Part shown: piece by piece, positions 1 through 8,876 of the stretch | How positions within the stretch are numbered: the stretch's first letter is position 1 | How the letters are laid out: every line of letters starts with the position of its first letter | DNA from: Candidatus Didemnitutus sp. | GTDB taxonomy: Bacteria; Verrucomicrobiota; Verrucomicrobiia; Opitutales; Opitutaceae | DNA: 64,000 nucleotides | Assembly: GCA_019634575.1 (NCBI GenBank) | Contig: JAHCAY010000001.1 | Span: 1,178,001-1,242,000, forward strand | Reading direction: 5' to 3' | Program-made: the position numbers and the translations under genes | The notes under the pieces: model-generated | The model's database searches: none | What the model saw: the letters and a program-made list of their open reading frames with translations, nothing else | Told to the model about the DNA's origin: nothing

Positions 1-2
1 AA

Positions 3-587
3 CTCGAGTCCGCGCTCCTCTCCTTCCCCGGCCTCAAGGCGCTTTACCCGTCCACGCCGCAGGACGCCTTCAACGCGCTCCTCGCCGCCTACGAAGACGA
101 CAACCCAGTCATCGTTTTCGAGCACAAGGGCCTCTACCGCCGCGGCAAACACCCGGTGCAGTGGGACCCGAACTACCGCTCTGTCTGGCAACCGCACCAC
201 GTGCGCACCGGCGACTTCGCTACGATCGTCACCTACGGCGAAATGGTCCTGCACTGCACCGACGCCTGCCAATATTTCGCCGACGAATACGAGACGACCT
301 TCGACCTCTTCGACCTGCGCGCGCTCTCGCCGCTGAAGCTCGACGCCATCAAAGCCTCCGTCGCGCGCACCGGCCGACTCGTGATCGTGCACGAAGGCCG
401 CAAGACGCACGGCTTCGGCGCCGAACTCGTCGCGCGACTGACCGAGGAACACTGGGGCCAGCTCAAAGCCGCCCCGCTCCGCATCGCCGCGCTGGACATT
501 CCGGTCCCCTTCGCCCCCGAACTCGAAGCCGTCTACCGCCCGAGCAAAGACAAAATCATCGACGCCATCGCGGCGTGGATGGGCTAG
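3..587 (+). CDS. 2-oxoacid dehydrogenase E1 component, beta subunit (C-terminal part)
   Basis: This is the C-terminal 194 residues of a thiamine-diphosphate-dependent 2-oxoacid dehydrogenase E1 beta chain (pyruvate or branched-chain type); the gene starts outside the window. The frame is open from base 3. The first visible stretch (PGLKALYPSTPQDA, then VIVFEHKGLYR) is the typical join of the pyrimidine-binding and transketolase C-terminal domains. The later RLVIVHEGRKTHGFGAELVA segment is the classic C-terminal-domain motif involved in subunit contact. In the complex the alpha2beta2 E1 decarboxylates the oxoacid and acylates lipoyl-E2. Whether it is PdhB or BkdAB cannot be decided from this fragment. 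A fused alpha-beta E1 is also possible because the N-terminus is missing. Confidence 0.9.
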   Translation, partial: LESALLSFPGLKALYPSTPQDAFNALLAAYEDDNPVIVFEHKGLYRRGKHPVQWDPNYRSVWQPHHVRTGDFATIVTYGEMVLHCTDACQYFADEYETTFDLFDLRALSPLKLDAIKASVARTGRLVIVHEGRKTHGFGAELVARLTEEHWGQLKAAPLRIAALDIPVPFAPELEAVYRPSKDKIIDAIAAWMG

Positions 588-756
588 ACGATTTGGGATT
601 TCAGAGCGCGGATTTTGGGGTTGGCCGAAGACAAGATGCGTCAACCCGAAAAGTTGCGAATGGTGCGGTCGTTGACTCATAGAGTCACAATCCATAGCTG
701 ATTGTTCTCTCGAGATGCCGCGGGCCAACGGCATCGCTACCGTAAAGCCCCCCGCG

Positions 757-1425
757 ATGCTCACTCAAAACCGTCTTGCCGCCCCCTTACTTGCATTCGC
801 GCTGCTATTCGGAAGTGCGTCAGCTGCCGATCGTAATCGTCCGATCGCGCCTGAAACAGCGCCGGCACGAAGCGAGGCGGTGAAAAAGCAAATCCTGGCA
901 AAATATCGCGAGGCCGAAATTCTCGCCGAGAAGGGTGATGCCGACGCAATGCTCATGCTCGGGCGCGCCTATCATTTGGGTGATGTTTATCCCCAAGATA
1001 CGGCAAAAGCGTGGGATTGGTATCTGCGCTCCTATGCCGCAGGCGATGTTCTAGCGCTCAACAACATCGCGATCATGTTCAGGGACGGCGTCGGTGCAGA
1101 GAAAAACTACAAGATCGCCTATGCTATCGTCCTGTGGATCCACATGGAAATCGGTGCTCCACCGAACATCATGGCATATGTGAACTCCAACCTGCGGGAA
1201 CTATCAGCCTGCATCAGCCAGAAAGACCGCGAGGAGGCGCTTTCCTACACGACCGAATATCTCAGCCAAGTGGTGCATAGTCGCGGCACGAACATGAAGC
1301 CCGGAGCAGATGTGTTGCCGTCGAAAACGAAGCTCAGAATCAAGGACAAGAACTGGTGGCTCCCCGCAGAAAAACAGCAGCTCCGCTTCCGCTCGCCTCC
1401 GCCGTGGGACCGCGAGCAGCACTAG
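757..1425 (+). CDS. Secreted Sel1-like repeat protein
   Basis: A protein of about 222 residues with a clear signal peptide (hydrophobic LAAPLLAFALLFGSASA, then a likely cleavage site). It is followed by two to three Sel1-like helical repeats, recognisable as GDADAMLMLGRAYHLGD and GDVLALNNIAIMFRDGVG. Such repeats form superhelical protein-binding scaffolds, so a periplasmic adaptor role is inferred. The open frame starts at 715, but I place the start at the ATG at 757 because the signal peptide begins there. The C-terminus is basic and Pro/Arg-rich. The partner and pathway are unknown. Confidence 0.75.
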   Translation: MLTQNRLAAPLLAFALLFGSASAADRNRPIAPETAPARSEAVKKQILAKYREAEILAEKGDADAMLMLGRAYHLGDVYPQDTAKAWDWYLRSYAAGDVLALNNIAIMFRDGVGAEKNYKIAYAIVLWIHMEIGAPPNIMAYVNSNLRELSACISQKDREEALSYTTEYLSQVVHSRGTNMKPGADVLPSKTKLRIKDKNWWLPAEKQQLRFRSPPPWDREQH

Positions 1426-1449
1426 TCATTTCATTACGACGATTCTCGC

Positions 1450-1869
1450 ATGCCCGCCCACGCCTTCCTGATCAAGACACCCATCAGCAATCCGAAGGCC
1501 ACGGCTTTCACCTTCCCCGCGCAGAAAACGATGTATGGCGCCAAGCGCATCGCGGCAGGTGATACGATCTATCTCGTCGACTCCGAAAACGAAGGCGGCG
1601 TCGGCCTCGTTGCGCGCGGGATCGTGACGTCAGCAGAAGCGACGCCGCGCAAGCCCGGCGTCGCGCGCCAGACGCCGCGCGTCAGCATCACCGTCAAGCG
1701 CACCGCACTCGCACACCGTCGCCTTGGCCGTGCGGAGTTGAAACCGTTTTCCGACTGGAACGACGGCCGTCCGGAGACGGAGTTGAATTTCAAATTCTAC
1801 CGCCAAGCCACGAACAAGATCGGCCGCATCTCCGCCGCTGCGGCCGCGTTTCTCGACAGGTTCTTCTGA
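1450..1869 (+). CDS. Conserved protein, EVE/PUA-like
   Basis: A 139-residue soluble protein without signal peptide or membrane segment. The segment MYGAKRIAAGDTIYLVDSEN, followed by GVGLVARGIVTSA, resembles the beta-barrel core of EVE/PUA-like domains, in which a basic or aromatic pocket binds modified nucleobases. The N-terminal AFLIKTP start also fits that fold. The match is by eye and weak, so a nucleic-acid-binding role is inference. It stands alone between the Sel1 protein and an intergenic inverted repeat. Confidence 0.6.
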   Translation: MPAHAFLIKTPISNPKATAFTFPAQKTMYGAKRIAAGDTIYLVDSENEGGVGLVARGIVTSAEATPRKPGVARQTPRVSITVKRTALAHRRLGRAELKPFSDWNDGRPETELNFKFYRQATNKIGRISAAAAAFLDRFF

Positions 1870-1950
1870 ACCGTTCTCCGCGCGCGCTGCGTCCTCTGCG
1901 TTGAAATCTTCCGATCTCGAACCTCCCGCATCGCTCTCCGAATTTTCGGG

Positions 1951-2026
1951 CCACGGATTTCACGGATGCACCGATGAGCACCGCCGGACCTGATGCCTTT
2001 ATCCGCGGTATCCGGGCAATCCGTGG
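1951..2026. repeat. Inverted repeat built of degenerate 9-bp words
   Basis: The left arm starts at 1951 (CCACGGATTTCACGGATGC) and the right arm ends at 2026 (reverse complement begins CCACGGATTGCCCGGATACC). Each arm is itself a run of near-identical 9-bp words of the CACGGATTT type. This is one of at least seven elements of the same architecture in the window. Upstream at about 1889-1905 lies a single unpaired arm of another word (CTGCGTCCTCTGCGTTGA). Confidence 0.75.
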
Positions 2027-2317
2027 CTAAGAACGTCGTGCGCCCGGGACACCGGCCACGCGCCACTCCCGTGCCCGCGCCTCCATCATCTGCTTACCGG
2101 CGCGCGCTCGACGCGGACTTCGCGGCCACGTTTCCGGCCGTCGCCCAGTCCGCGGTCGGCGCAAATCCGGAGGGATTCGTCGCTGAGACCTGTCCTCGCG
2201 TCTCCTTTTTGCTGACGGGCGCGGCGGTTCGCCTATCGGAGAGGCGCACTGGCGTCTCCGGGCTTTCGCCCCGGAATCTCGCGCTCGAACCAACCCCAGC
2301 TCCGCCCGAGTGAAATC
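2027..2317. other. Intergenic region without a supported gene
   Basis: GC-rich DNA between the inverted repeat and phoD. The open frames here have no recognisable protein character. The last part contains short GC hairpins (around 2237-2285), which could belong to the phoD leader. I see no riboswitch, RNA gene or clear promoter. Confidence 0.4.
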
Positions 2318-4387
2318 ATGAAGACGAAGATCAGCCGCCGCACTTTTCTCAAAACCGCCGCCGCACTCGGCGCTTCACTGGCGTGGGCCGGCACGGCGCG
2401 CGGCTCACGCGTCGAGTGGCAAGAGCGGCGCGATCTCTTTCCCGAAGGCGTCGCCTCGGGCGATCCCGATCCGCACAGCGTCATCCTGTGGACGCGACGT
2501 CCGTTTGCCGAAGGCACACGCGAATTTTTGAACGTCGAGGTCGCGGAGGATGAGGCATTCCGTCGTGTTGTCGTGACCGCGAAGACTCCGGTTTCCAGCG
2601 CCGCGGACTGGACCGCGCGCGTCCTGATCGGCGGACTCCAGCCGGCGCACGTTTACTGGTATCGGTTCACTGATGCCGACGGCCACGGTAGCCGCATCGG
2701 CCGCACGATCACCGCGCCGTCGGACGACGATCCACGCACCGTGAACTTCGCCTTCGTGAGTTGCCAGGACGTCAACGAAGGCAAGCTCAACGCGTTTCGC
2801 CGGATGATCTACGAGGACGAACGCGCGCCGGCCGCGGAGCAGCTCGGTTTCATTCTGCACTTGGGCGATTTCATCTACGAGGTCGTGCAGTATCCCGACG
2901 AGGTGAAGACGCGTTACGATCGCACGATCTACGAGGTCGCACGCATCCCCGACGGCCAAAAGGTCGGCAATTTCCACATCCCGCTCACGCTCGAGGGCTA
3001 CCGCGCCATCTACAAAGGTTACCTCGCCGATCCCGACCTCCAGGACGCCCGCGCGCGCTGGCCGTTCGTCGCGATCTGGGACAATCACGAATTCTCGTGG
3101 CAAGGATGGCAGAGCATCGTGAAGACCCCCGCGTTCGAGCGGCCGGGCCAGACCGTGAAGGTCGCCGCCAACCAGGCGTGGTTCGAATATCTCCCCGCCC
3201 GCGTCGCCCCGCCGAGCGGGACGCTCGAACGTTTCGATCCGCCCGCCGTGGAGAACGTGCCGATCAAGGAATGGGACCGCAACGGGCTCGGTCTCGAGCC
3301 GAACAACCTGACCGCGATCAACAGCCTCCAGGGCTACCGCGCGCTGCGCTACGGTCGTCACTGCGACGTCATCATCACCGACCAGCACAGCTACCGGAGC
3401 GCGGATCCGTTCACCGATCCGTCACTCAACCAGCTCGGCAACGGCGAATTCCAAGGGATGTTTCCCGAGGCGGGATTTCGGGTGCTCGACGGCGGGCGCG
3501 ATTTCAACGGCGGCAATCCTCCGACGGAAGTCAGCTATGGCGAGACGCGCGTGGCCAACCCACAGCGCCACGCTCCGCCGCAAACGCTCATCGGGGCGGA
3601 GCAAAAAGCCTGGTTCAAGGATAGGCTCAAGAGCTCGACCGCCACTTGGAAGATTTGGGGAAACTCGCTGGGCGCGCTGGACCGGCGCGTCGATCCGCAG
3701 AACCTGCCTCCGGGCCTCACCAAGGAGGCCTGGCCGAAAGACGGCGGCTACGCGTCCATCTACGGCGGCGACTGGGGCACCGCCTACGCCGAGCGCGCGG
3801 AAATTTACGGGCTCGTGCGCGACGCGCAGATCACCGGCTTCGCCATCGTCTCGGGCGACCGTCACAGCTTCTGGTCGGGATATGCGACCGCGGAGCTCCC
3901 GCCCGGCAAGTTCGAGCCCGTCGGCCTGAGCTTCGTGGGCGGGTCGCTGATCAGTCCCAACACCATGGAGGCTCTCGAGCACGGTCTCCGGAAAAACGTC
4001 CCGCTGCGCGACCTGTTTCTCCTCGACCGCGAGGGTGCGAAGCCGGACTGGACCTACAACCTGCTGCTGCGACACGGTGTCCGCTCCTGCCTCGAATACG
4101 CCAAGACTCTCGACCTCCAACGCGCCCGCGCGCTCTCCAACCCGGAGCTGGCTCCGCACCTCGAGTTCCTCGATCTCGGCGGACACGGTTACGCAAAGGT
4201 CAGGCTCACGGCCGACGAGATGCGCACCGAGTTCGTCTGCATCCCGCGCCCGATCACGCGCAGCGAAACGCCCGACGGCGGCCCGCTCCGGTATCGGGTC
4301 CTGCACACCGCTCCGCTGTGGAAGAGCGGCGAGCGCCCGCAGATGAAAGTCACCGTGCTCGAGGGCGACGTGGGACTGTCGATCTGA
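2318..4387 (+). CDS. phoD: Alkaline phosphatase D (PhoD family), Tat-exported
   Basis: A 689-residue periplasmic metallophosphoesterase/phosphodiesterase of the PhoD family, which releases phosphate from phosphodiesters and monoesters with Fe3+ and Ca2+ in the active site. A canonical twin-arginine signal (SRRTFLK at residues 6-12) is followed by a hydrophobic stretch, so it is exported folded. The N-terminal PhoD beta-sandwich starts at FPEGVASGDPDPHSVILWTR. The metallophosphatase core shows FAFVSCQDVNEG, LHLGDFIYE, WDNHEFSW and IVSGDRHSFW, which supply the metal ligands. It is longer than Bacillus PhoD, with a C-terminal extension after about residue 560. Start ATG at 2318. It appears monocistronic; no Pho box was identified. 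Confidence 0.93.
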   Translation: MKTKISRRTFLKTAAALGASLAWAGTARGSRVEWQERRDLFPEGVASGDPDPHSVILWTRRPFAEGTREFLNVEVAEDEAFRRVVVTAKTPVSSAADWTARVLIGGLQPAHVYWYRFTDADGHGSRIGRTITAPSDDDPRTVNFAFVSCQDVNEGKLNAFRRMIYEDERAPAAEQLGFILHLGDFIYEVVQYPDEVKTRYDRTIYEVARIPDGQKVGNFHIPLTLEGYRAIYKGYLADPDLQDARARWPFVAIWDNHEFSWQGWQSIVKTPAFERPGQTVKVAANQAWFEYLPARVAPPSGTLERFDPPAVENVPIKEWDRNGLGLEPNNLTAINSLQGYRALRYGRHCDVIITDQHSYRSADPFTDPSLNQLGNGEFQGMFPEAGFRVLDGGRDFNGGNPPTEVSYGETRVANPQRHAPPQTLIGAEQKAWFKDRLKSSTATWKIWGNSLGALDRRVDPQNLPPGLTKEAWPKDGGYASIYGGDWGTAYAERAEIYGLVRDAQITGFAIVSGDRHSFWSGYATAELPPGKFEPVGLSFVGGSLISPNTMEALEHGLRKNVPLRDLFLLDREGAKPDWTYNLLLRHGVRSCLEYAKTLDLQRARALSNPELAPHLEFLDLGGHGYAKVRLTADEMRTEFVCIPRPITRSETPDGGPLRYRVLHTAPLWKSGERPQMKVTVLEGDVGLSI

Positions 4388-4570
4388 CCGCGCCACCGCG
4401 CGCGCTTCGATAGCGGCCATCGCGGGAGCGCATCCGCTTGCCAAACGCCGCCGCATTCCTCGACGGTTTTTCCGATTTCGCGGCCAAGTCCGCTGATCCG
4501 TCAAGCGCACGGTCAGCGCCCCGCAACGCGAAATGGACTAAGAAATCCACCTCTGGAGCGTTGATCTCAT

Positions 4571-5203
4571 ATGCGCACCGCACACCGCCTCGTCGTTCTC
4601 GGAATCGCGTCGTCGCTCGTGACCGGCCCGACCGTGATGGCCTGCCTCGTAGAGCCCGAGTTCAAGGCACCGCAGATTGCGTTCGAACCTCAATCGATCG
4701 TCGTGTCGGTGCCAACGCCGAGACTCCGGACGCGCGCGCCTTTGTCGCCGATGGCATGGTCCTGCGGTGGCGCGCTCGTCTTACCGAGGCCGCCGGCGGT
4801 CGACGGTTTGATCGATTTGTTCGGGTCAGTCGCCAATCTTCGCACCGCGATGGCCAGCGAGCGTGTCAGTCTCGCCTTCGACGGACCCACCGTCGCCCTG
4901 CCCTGTAGTCTCGGCCTGCTCGCCGACTCGGAGATGCCCGATCCCACCAGCCTGCGCAATCTGCTACTCGACGACGCGAGCTACGACTGGACGAGTGAGT
5001 CGCTCGACTGCGAGGAGCCGCGCTTTGCCGCGCGGCTGACTTTTTCGTCGACCGCGCAAAGCGTCATGGCGGAAATCGCGCCACAGTCCGGAACAGTGCG
5101 AATTGTCGTCGACCATCGCGAGGTCGCCCGCGCCAAACTCCACTTGTCTCCAGCGGAAATCGAAGCGCTACTCGCGAACGCGGGCACAGGCGGATTCCGA
5201 TGA
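4571..5203 (+). CDS. Secreted protein of unknown function
   Basis: A 210-residue protein with a signal peptide (MRTAHRLVVLGIASSLVTG, then PTVMA) and no further membrane segment. Four cysteines outside the signal (WSCGG, LPCSLG, LDCEEP and the Cys just after the signal) could form disulfides in the periplasm. The codon use looks like the neighbours, which supports a real gene. I do not recognise a family. The Cys directly after VMA is not in a good lipobox. It is convergent with the ClC gene, 27 bp away. Confidence 0.6.
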   Translation: MRTAHRLVVLGIASSLVTGPTVMACLVEPEFKAPQIAFEPQSIVVSVPTPRLRTRAPLSPMAWSCGGALVLPRPPAVDGLIDLFGSVANLRTAMASERVSLAFDGPTVALPCSLGLLADSEMPDPTSLRNLLLDDASYDWTSESLDCEEPRFAARLTFSSTAQSVMAEIAPQSGTVRIVVDHREVARAKLHLSPAEIEALLANAGTGGFR

Positions 5204-5230
5204 GGAATTTCCACCGCTTCGAACGCCGCC

Positions 5231-7105
5231 TCAGGCGGCCGACGCCGGCGATTTCTCCGCGAGCGCGAGCAGGAGATCCGTCTTCGACAGACTTCCGAGC
5301 AGCTTCGCATCATCGTCGAGCACGGGCAGGCGTTCGGCGCTGACTTCGCGGAAGCGCTTCAAGCCGTCGCTCAGCGGCTGATCGGCCCGCACCGTCGGGA
5401 AATCGTCGCGCAGGATGTCGGTCGCGTGCACCACGTCCGCGAGGTCAGGCTGCAACAGGAACGGCTTGATGTCGTGCAGCGAGACGACGCCGATGAAACG
5501 CTGGTCCGCTTCCACAACGTAGAGATAGTTCACGCGGTTCGCCAGGAACAGGCGGCCGATGTCGCCGAACGATGCCCCGCTCGCCACCGTCGGCGGTTCG
5601 GTGCGCATGAGTTCGCCGACCTTCGCCGGGACGGCGACCGGCGCGGTCCCGGGTTGCTCGACCGCCTTGCGCTTGAGCGACTCGCTGTAGATCGATTCGC
5701 CCTCGAGGCTCTTCGCCGTGAAATACGCCACCACGCTGCACACCATCAGCGGCAGGATGATGTCGTAGCTCAGGGTCATTTCGAACAGCATGATGATCGC
5801 CATCACGGGCGCGTGGCTCACCGCCGAGAGGAATGCGCCCATGCCCACCAGCGCGATCGTCCGGGGATCGACGTTCCCCGACGGCCACAGCGTTTGCACG
5901 CCTTGCCCGAACACATAGCCCGCACCCGCGCCCATGAACAGCGACGGCGTGAACACACCGCCCGGCGCGCCCGAGCCGAACGACGCGCAGGTCGCGAGCC
6001 ACTTGCACCACACGATCAACAGCAGCGCGCTCCACACGTAGTGTCCCTGCAAAACGTCCACGACCACCGAGTAGCCGTTGCCGCACACTTCGGGCACCTT
6101 CATCGCAAGGAGGCCGACGCACAGGCCGCCTAGTCCGAGCCGCACCACCGGCGGTAGCGACGTCCGTCGGAAAAAATTCTCCGCCGCGCGCAGACTCCGC
6201 AAAAACCACGGCGCCAGCGCGCCGACGATCAGCCCGAGCACGACGTAGGCGACCATCTCCCACGGCGTGTGCATCTCGTAGCTCGGCACCGCGTAGAGTT
6301 TGCTCGCATTCGTCATCACGCGCAGCGTCAACGCCGCCGTGACCGCCGCGATGACGAGCGGTCCGAGGCTCTCCATCGCAATCGTGCCGAGGATGATTTC
6401 CGCCACGAAAAACGAGCCCGCGATCGGCGCGTTGTAGGCCGACGCGATGCCGGCCGACGCGCCGCACGCCACCAGCAACCGCTGCTTCGGCGCGCTCAAT
6501 CCCAGCCAGCGCCCGAGCCGCGACGACGTCACCGCGGCGAGTTGCACCAGCGGACCTTCGCGACCGATCGAGCCGCCCGAGCCGATCGTGAACATCGCCG
6601 CAACGGTCTTCACCAAGGTCGCGCGCGCCGGCACGTAGCCATTGCCGATGACGATCGCCTCCATGTAGTCCGTCGCGCCCTGCTTGCCCGCGAATCGCTG
6701 GCCGAGTTTCAGAATCAAACCCGCCGCCACGCCGCCCGCCGCCGGCACGAGCACCACCGCCCAAATCGGAATCTGCCGCATCGTCTCAACGACGCCCGCG
6801 CGCGAACCGGTCAGCAGCACGTGCACGCCTTCCGTAAGGCTCGTGAACGCCAACGCCGACATCGCCCCGAGGAATCCCGCCAGCGCCGACCAGAACAGCG
6901 TGATCTGCCACTCCGTCGGCTGGAGTTTCTCCTGCAACCACAACCGCCGCGCCAGCAGCTTCAGGAGCTGCTGGTGGCTCACGTTCAGCAACCGCTCGAA
7001 CGACAGCCGCGCCCGCTGCTTCTCCTTGGCCTGGGCCTGTTGCTGCGCGGCGGACTGCGCATCGGCAGGCGGAGAAGGCGGCACTGGAAGGCGGTCCTGC
7101 GGCAT
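5231..7105 (-). CDS. ClC-family chloride channel/transporter with CBS domains
   Basis: A 624-residue ClC anion channel or H+/Cl- exchanger. A soluble Gln/Lys-rich N-terminus of about 75 residues precedes some ten membrane segments. The anion pathway motif GSGGSIGREGP, with the external gating Glu, is near residue 190, and SAYNAPIAGSFFVAE follows. The C-terminus carries two CBS domains (PPTVASGASFGDIGRLFLANR and LRDDFPTVRADQPLSDGLKRF), which in other ClCs bind adenine nucleotides. In the segment equivalent to EcClC residues 199-204 the internal proton Glu seems replaced by Ile. The open frame extends to 7978, but the first sensible start is the ATG at 7105; upstream translation has no protein character. 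It is divergent from kdsC. Confidence 0.92.
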   Translation of the reverse strand: MPQDRLPVPPSPPADAQSAAQQQAQAKEKQRARLSFERLLNVSHQQLLKLLARRLWLQEKLQPTEWQITLFWSALAGFLGAMSALAFTSLTEGVHVLLTGSRAGVVETMRQIPIWAVVLVPAAGGVAAGLILKLGQRFAGKQGATDYMEAIVIGNGYVPARATLVKTVAAMFTIGSGGSIGREGPLVQLAAVTSSRLGRWLGLSAPKQRLLVACGASAGIASAYNAPIAGSFFVAEIILGTIAMESLGPLVIAAVTAALTLRVMTNASKLYAVPSYEMHTPWEMVAYVVLGLIVGALAPWFLRSLRAAENFFRRTSLPPVVRLGLGGLCVGLLAMKVPEVCGNGYSVVVDVLQGHYVWSALLLIVWCKWLATCASFGSGAPGGVFTPSLFMGAGAGYVFGQGVQTLWPSGNVDPRTIALVGMGAFLSAVSHAPVMAIIMLFEMTLSYDIILPLMVCSVVAYFTAKSLEGESIYSESLKRKAVEQPGTAPVAVPAKVGELMRTEPPTVASGASFGDIGRLFLANRVNYLYVVEADQRFIGVVSLHDIKPFLLQPDLADVVHATDILRDDFPTVRADQPLSDGLKRFREVSAERLPVLDDDAKLLGSLSKTDLLLALAEKSPASAA

Positions 7106-7282
7106 CGGAAAACCGTCGCACGCGGACCGAACGGCGACCCGGCGCAGCGACACCCGAAGCAACTCAGCCGGACGCGGCGGCGCAAGACGATTGGTGCGCG
7201 CCCACACGATCCCGGGAAGTTCACGCGCGCTTGATAAATCGGATTGGCGGCCCGCGCGGGAGCCCGCAACCTCCGCTCCGCC

Positions 7283-7825
7283 GTGGCCACCCCGAAAAAA
7301 TCCCGCCGTTCCGCCCCGCCCAAGCCCGCCCGTCTCGCGTGGGGCGCGATCAAGTTGTTCGCGATGGACGTCGATGGCGTGCTGACCGACGGCACTGTGC
7401 GTATCCACTCCGACGGCACGGAATCGAAGAATTTCTCCATCCTCGACGGCATGGGACTCGTGCGCCTGCGCAAAGCCGGCGTGGCGCTCGCGTGGATCTC
7501 CGGCCGCCCGTCCGCCGCCACCACCGCTCGCGCGCAGGAACTGCAAATCCCCCACCTCATCCAAGGCCGCACCGACAAACTCGTCGCGCTCCAGGAACTC
7601 GCCCGGCAACTCGGCGCGAAAGCCGCCGAGGTGTGCTACATGGGCGACGACGACATCGACGCGACCGCCATCGCGTGGGCCAGCATCGGCGTCGCCCCGG
7701 CGCAAGCGATGCCCGCCGCGCTCAAGGTCGCGAAGTTCGTCCCACCGCGCCCCGCCGGCCACGGCGCCGTGCGCGAAGTGTGTGAACAAATCCTCGCCGC
7801 CCGCGGTCAGAAGGCAGCTTCGTGA
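7283..7825 (+). CDS. kdsC: 3-deoxy-D-manno-octulosonate 8-phosphate phosphatase (KdsC, HAD family)
   Basis: A HAD phosphatase of about 180 residues that hydrolyses KDO-8-phosphate to KDO in lipopolysaccharide core synthesis in the cytoplasm. HAD motif I is FAMDVDGVLTDG (nucleophile and acid Asp around residues 29 and 31), motif II is AWISGR, and motif IV is VCYMGDDDIDATAI. The length and absence of a cap match the KdsC subfamily. Start: the frame is open to a TTG at 7244. I prefer the GTG at 7283, since the extra 13 residues look like translated leader, but no clear ribosome site decides it. It overlaps the next gene by 4 bp and starts an LPS synthesis/export operon. Confidence 0.93.
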   Translation: MATPKKSRRSAPPKPARLAWGAIKLFAMDVDGVLTDGTVRIHSDGTESKNFSILDGMGLVRLRKAGVALAWISGRPSAATTARAQELQIPHLIQGRTDKLVALQELARQLGAKAAEVCYMGDDDIDATAIAWASIGVAPAQAMPAALKVAKFVPPRPAGHGAVREVCEQILAARGQKAAS

Positions 7826-8331
7826 GCCGGCAAGAGCATCAACTTTTCCGTGGGTCAGCGCGCAAGCGCGCGCAAGCGCGCTGCCCGCACCCGACCACGC
7901 TCCTGGTCGTGCTGGTTTGGGCCGCGCTCGCACCTTTCTCCTCGGCGCAGACCACGACGCGCATCGCCAACGACGCACCGATCGTGAACTTCCGTCTGCC
8001 CACGTTCACGCCCGACGGCTTCCGCCAGTGGCTCGTGCGCGGCACCGAGGCGCGTCTCGTCTCCTCGCAGGAAATCGACATCCGCGAGCTGACGCTGACC
8101 GTCTTCACCGCTGACGCGCAGGATCGCATCGACACGATGTTGCTCAGCCCGACGGCTGTGGTTCGCACCGACACGCAAATCGCCACCGGGCAAAGCACGA
8201 TCCGCGTGCTCACCGACACCCTTGAAGCCACCGGCGAGCAGTGGACCTACGACCACCGGGAGAAAAGGGTTTCCATGCGCAAGAACGTGCGCGTAACTTT
8301 CCGCGCCGAACTGAAAAACCTGCTGCAATGA
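7822..8331 (+). CDS. lptC: LptC-like LPS export protein
   Basis: A 169-residue protein with an N-terminal signal or anchor segment (TTLLVVLVWAALAPFSSA) preceded by an Arg/Lys-rich tail, then a beta-rich domain. Sequence similarity is low, as usual for LptC. Its position is telling: between kdsC and an LptA-like gene, overlapping both by 4 bp, and upstream of lptB. In the Lpt bridge, LptC takes LPS from the LptBFG transporter and hands it to LptA. The phrase IRVLTDTLEATGEQWTYDH resembles jellyroll strands of the OstA/LptC superfamily. GTG start. Function is inferred mainly from context. Confidence 0.7.
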   Translation: MSRQEHQLFRGSARKRAQARCPHPTTLLVVLVWAALAPFSSAQTTTRIANDAPIVNFRLPTFTPDGFRQWLVRGTEARLVSSQEIDIRELTLTVFTADAQDRIDTMLLSPTAVVRTDTQIATGQSTIRVLTDTLEATGEQWTYDHREKRVSMRKNVRVTFRAELKNLLQ

Positions 8332-8876
8332 CGCTGCCCCGCCTCGCCCTCCTCCTCGCCGCCCTCGCCGGCCCGCTCCTCGCGCAGAACGCCGAGACGC
8401 AGCCCACCGTCATCACGAGCGACAACTACGACGGCCGCAGCACCGACGCCGAGATGACGTCCATCTTCGACGGCCATGTGGTGGTCACCGGCACGAACCT
8501 CAAACTCACCTGCGACCGCCTCGAAGTCGTGGCCCTGCGCAGCAAGACCGATCCGACCGCGACGGTCGCCAAGCTCGAGCGCTTCAAATCGCTCATCGCC
8601 ATCGGCAACGTCCACATCGTGCAGGGCGACCGCGACGCCGCCTGCGGCAAGGCCGTCGTGCTGCCCGGCGACAACAAGATCACGCTCAGCGACCGCCCCG
8701 TCGTCACCGATCGCGGCGCCGGCTGGACCTACACCGGCGACGAAATCCTCCTCCTCCGTGGCGAGCGCCAGGTGCGCGGCACGAACGTCCGTATCGTCGG
8801 CCCACCGGTGAAGGACCTCGGTTTCGACAAGGACAAGAAGATCGAAACCGCCCCGGAGGCGCCGAAGCAGCCGTGA
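8328..8876 (+). CDS. lptA: LptA/OstA-like periplasmic LPS transport protein
   Basis: A 182-residue protein with a signal peptide (LPRLALLLAALAGPLLAQ) and an OstA-like beta-jellyroll. TSIFDGHVVVTGTNLKLTCDRLEV and IAIGNVHIVQGDRDAACGKAVV are the typical repeated strands (the usual phrase is a mark on DNxVxxxxG). LptA oligomerises across the periplasm to carry LPS from LptC to LptD. Start: the ATG at 8328 overlaps the lptC stop (ATGA), although the frame is open to 8241. The 3' end overlaps lptB (GTGA). The overlaps suggest translational coupling of the three Lpt genes. Confidence 0.85.
   Translation: MTLPRLALLLAALAGPLLAQNAETQPTVITSDNYDGRSTDAEMTSIFDGHVVVTGTNLKLTCDRLEVVALRSKTDPTATVAKLERFKSLIAIGNVHIVQGDRDAACGKAVVLPGDNKITLSDRPVVTDRGAGWTYTGDEILLLRGERQVRGTNVRIVGPPVKDLGFDKDKKIETAPEAPKQP

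Noticed and set aside
1993..2313. 106-residue open frame upstream of phoD
   Set aside because: It begins within an inverted repeat and reads as Ala/Pro/Arg-rich low-complexity without any motif.
2405..3388. Long antisense open frame in phoD
   Set aside because: High GC produces long mirror frames; the translation has the Val/Asp/Arg-rich composition of a shadow while phoD motifs are clear on the + strand.
7106..7978. N-terminal extension of the ClC protein
   Set aside because: It is antisense to kdsC and lptC and has no protein character; ClC starts at 7105.
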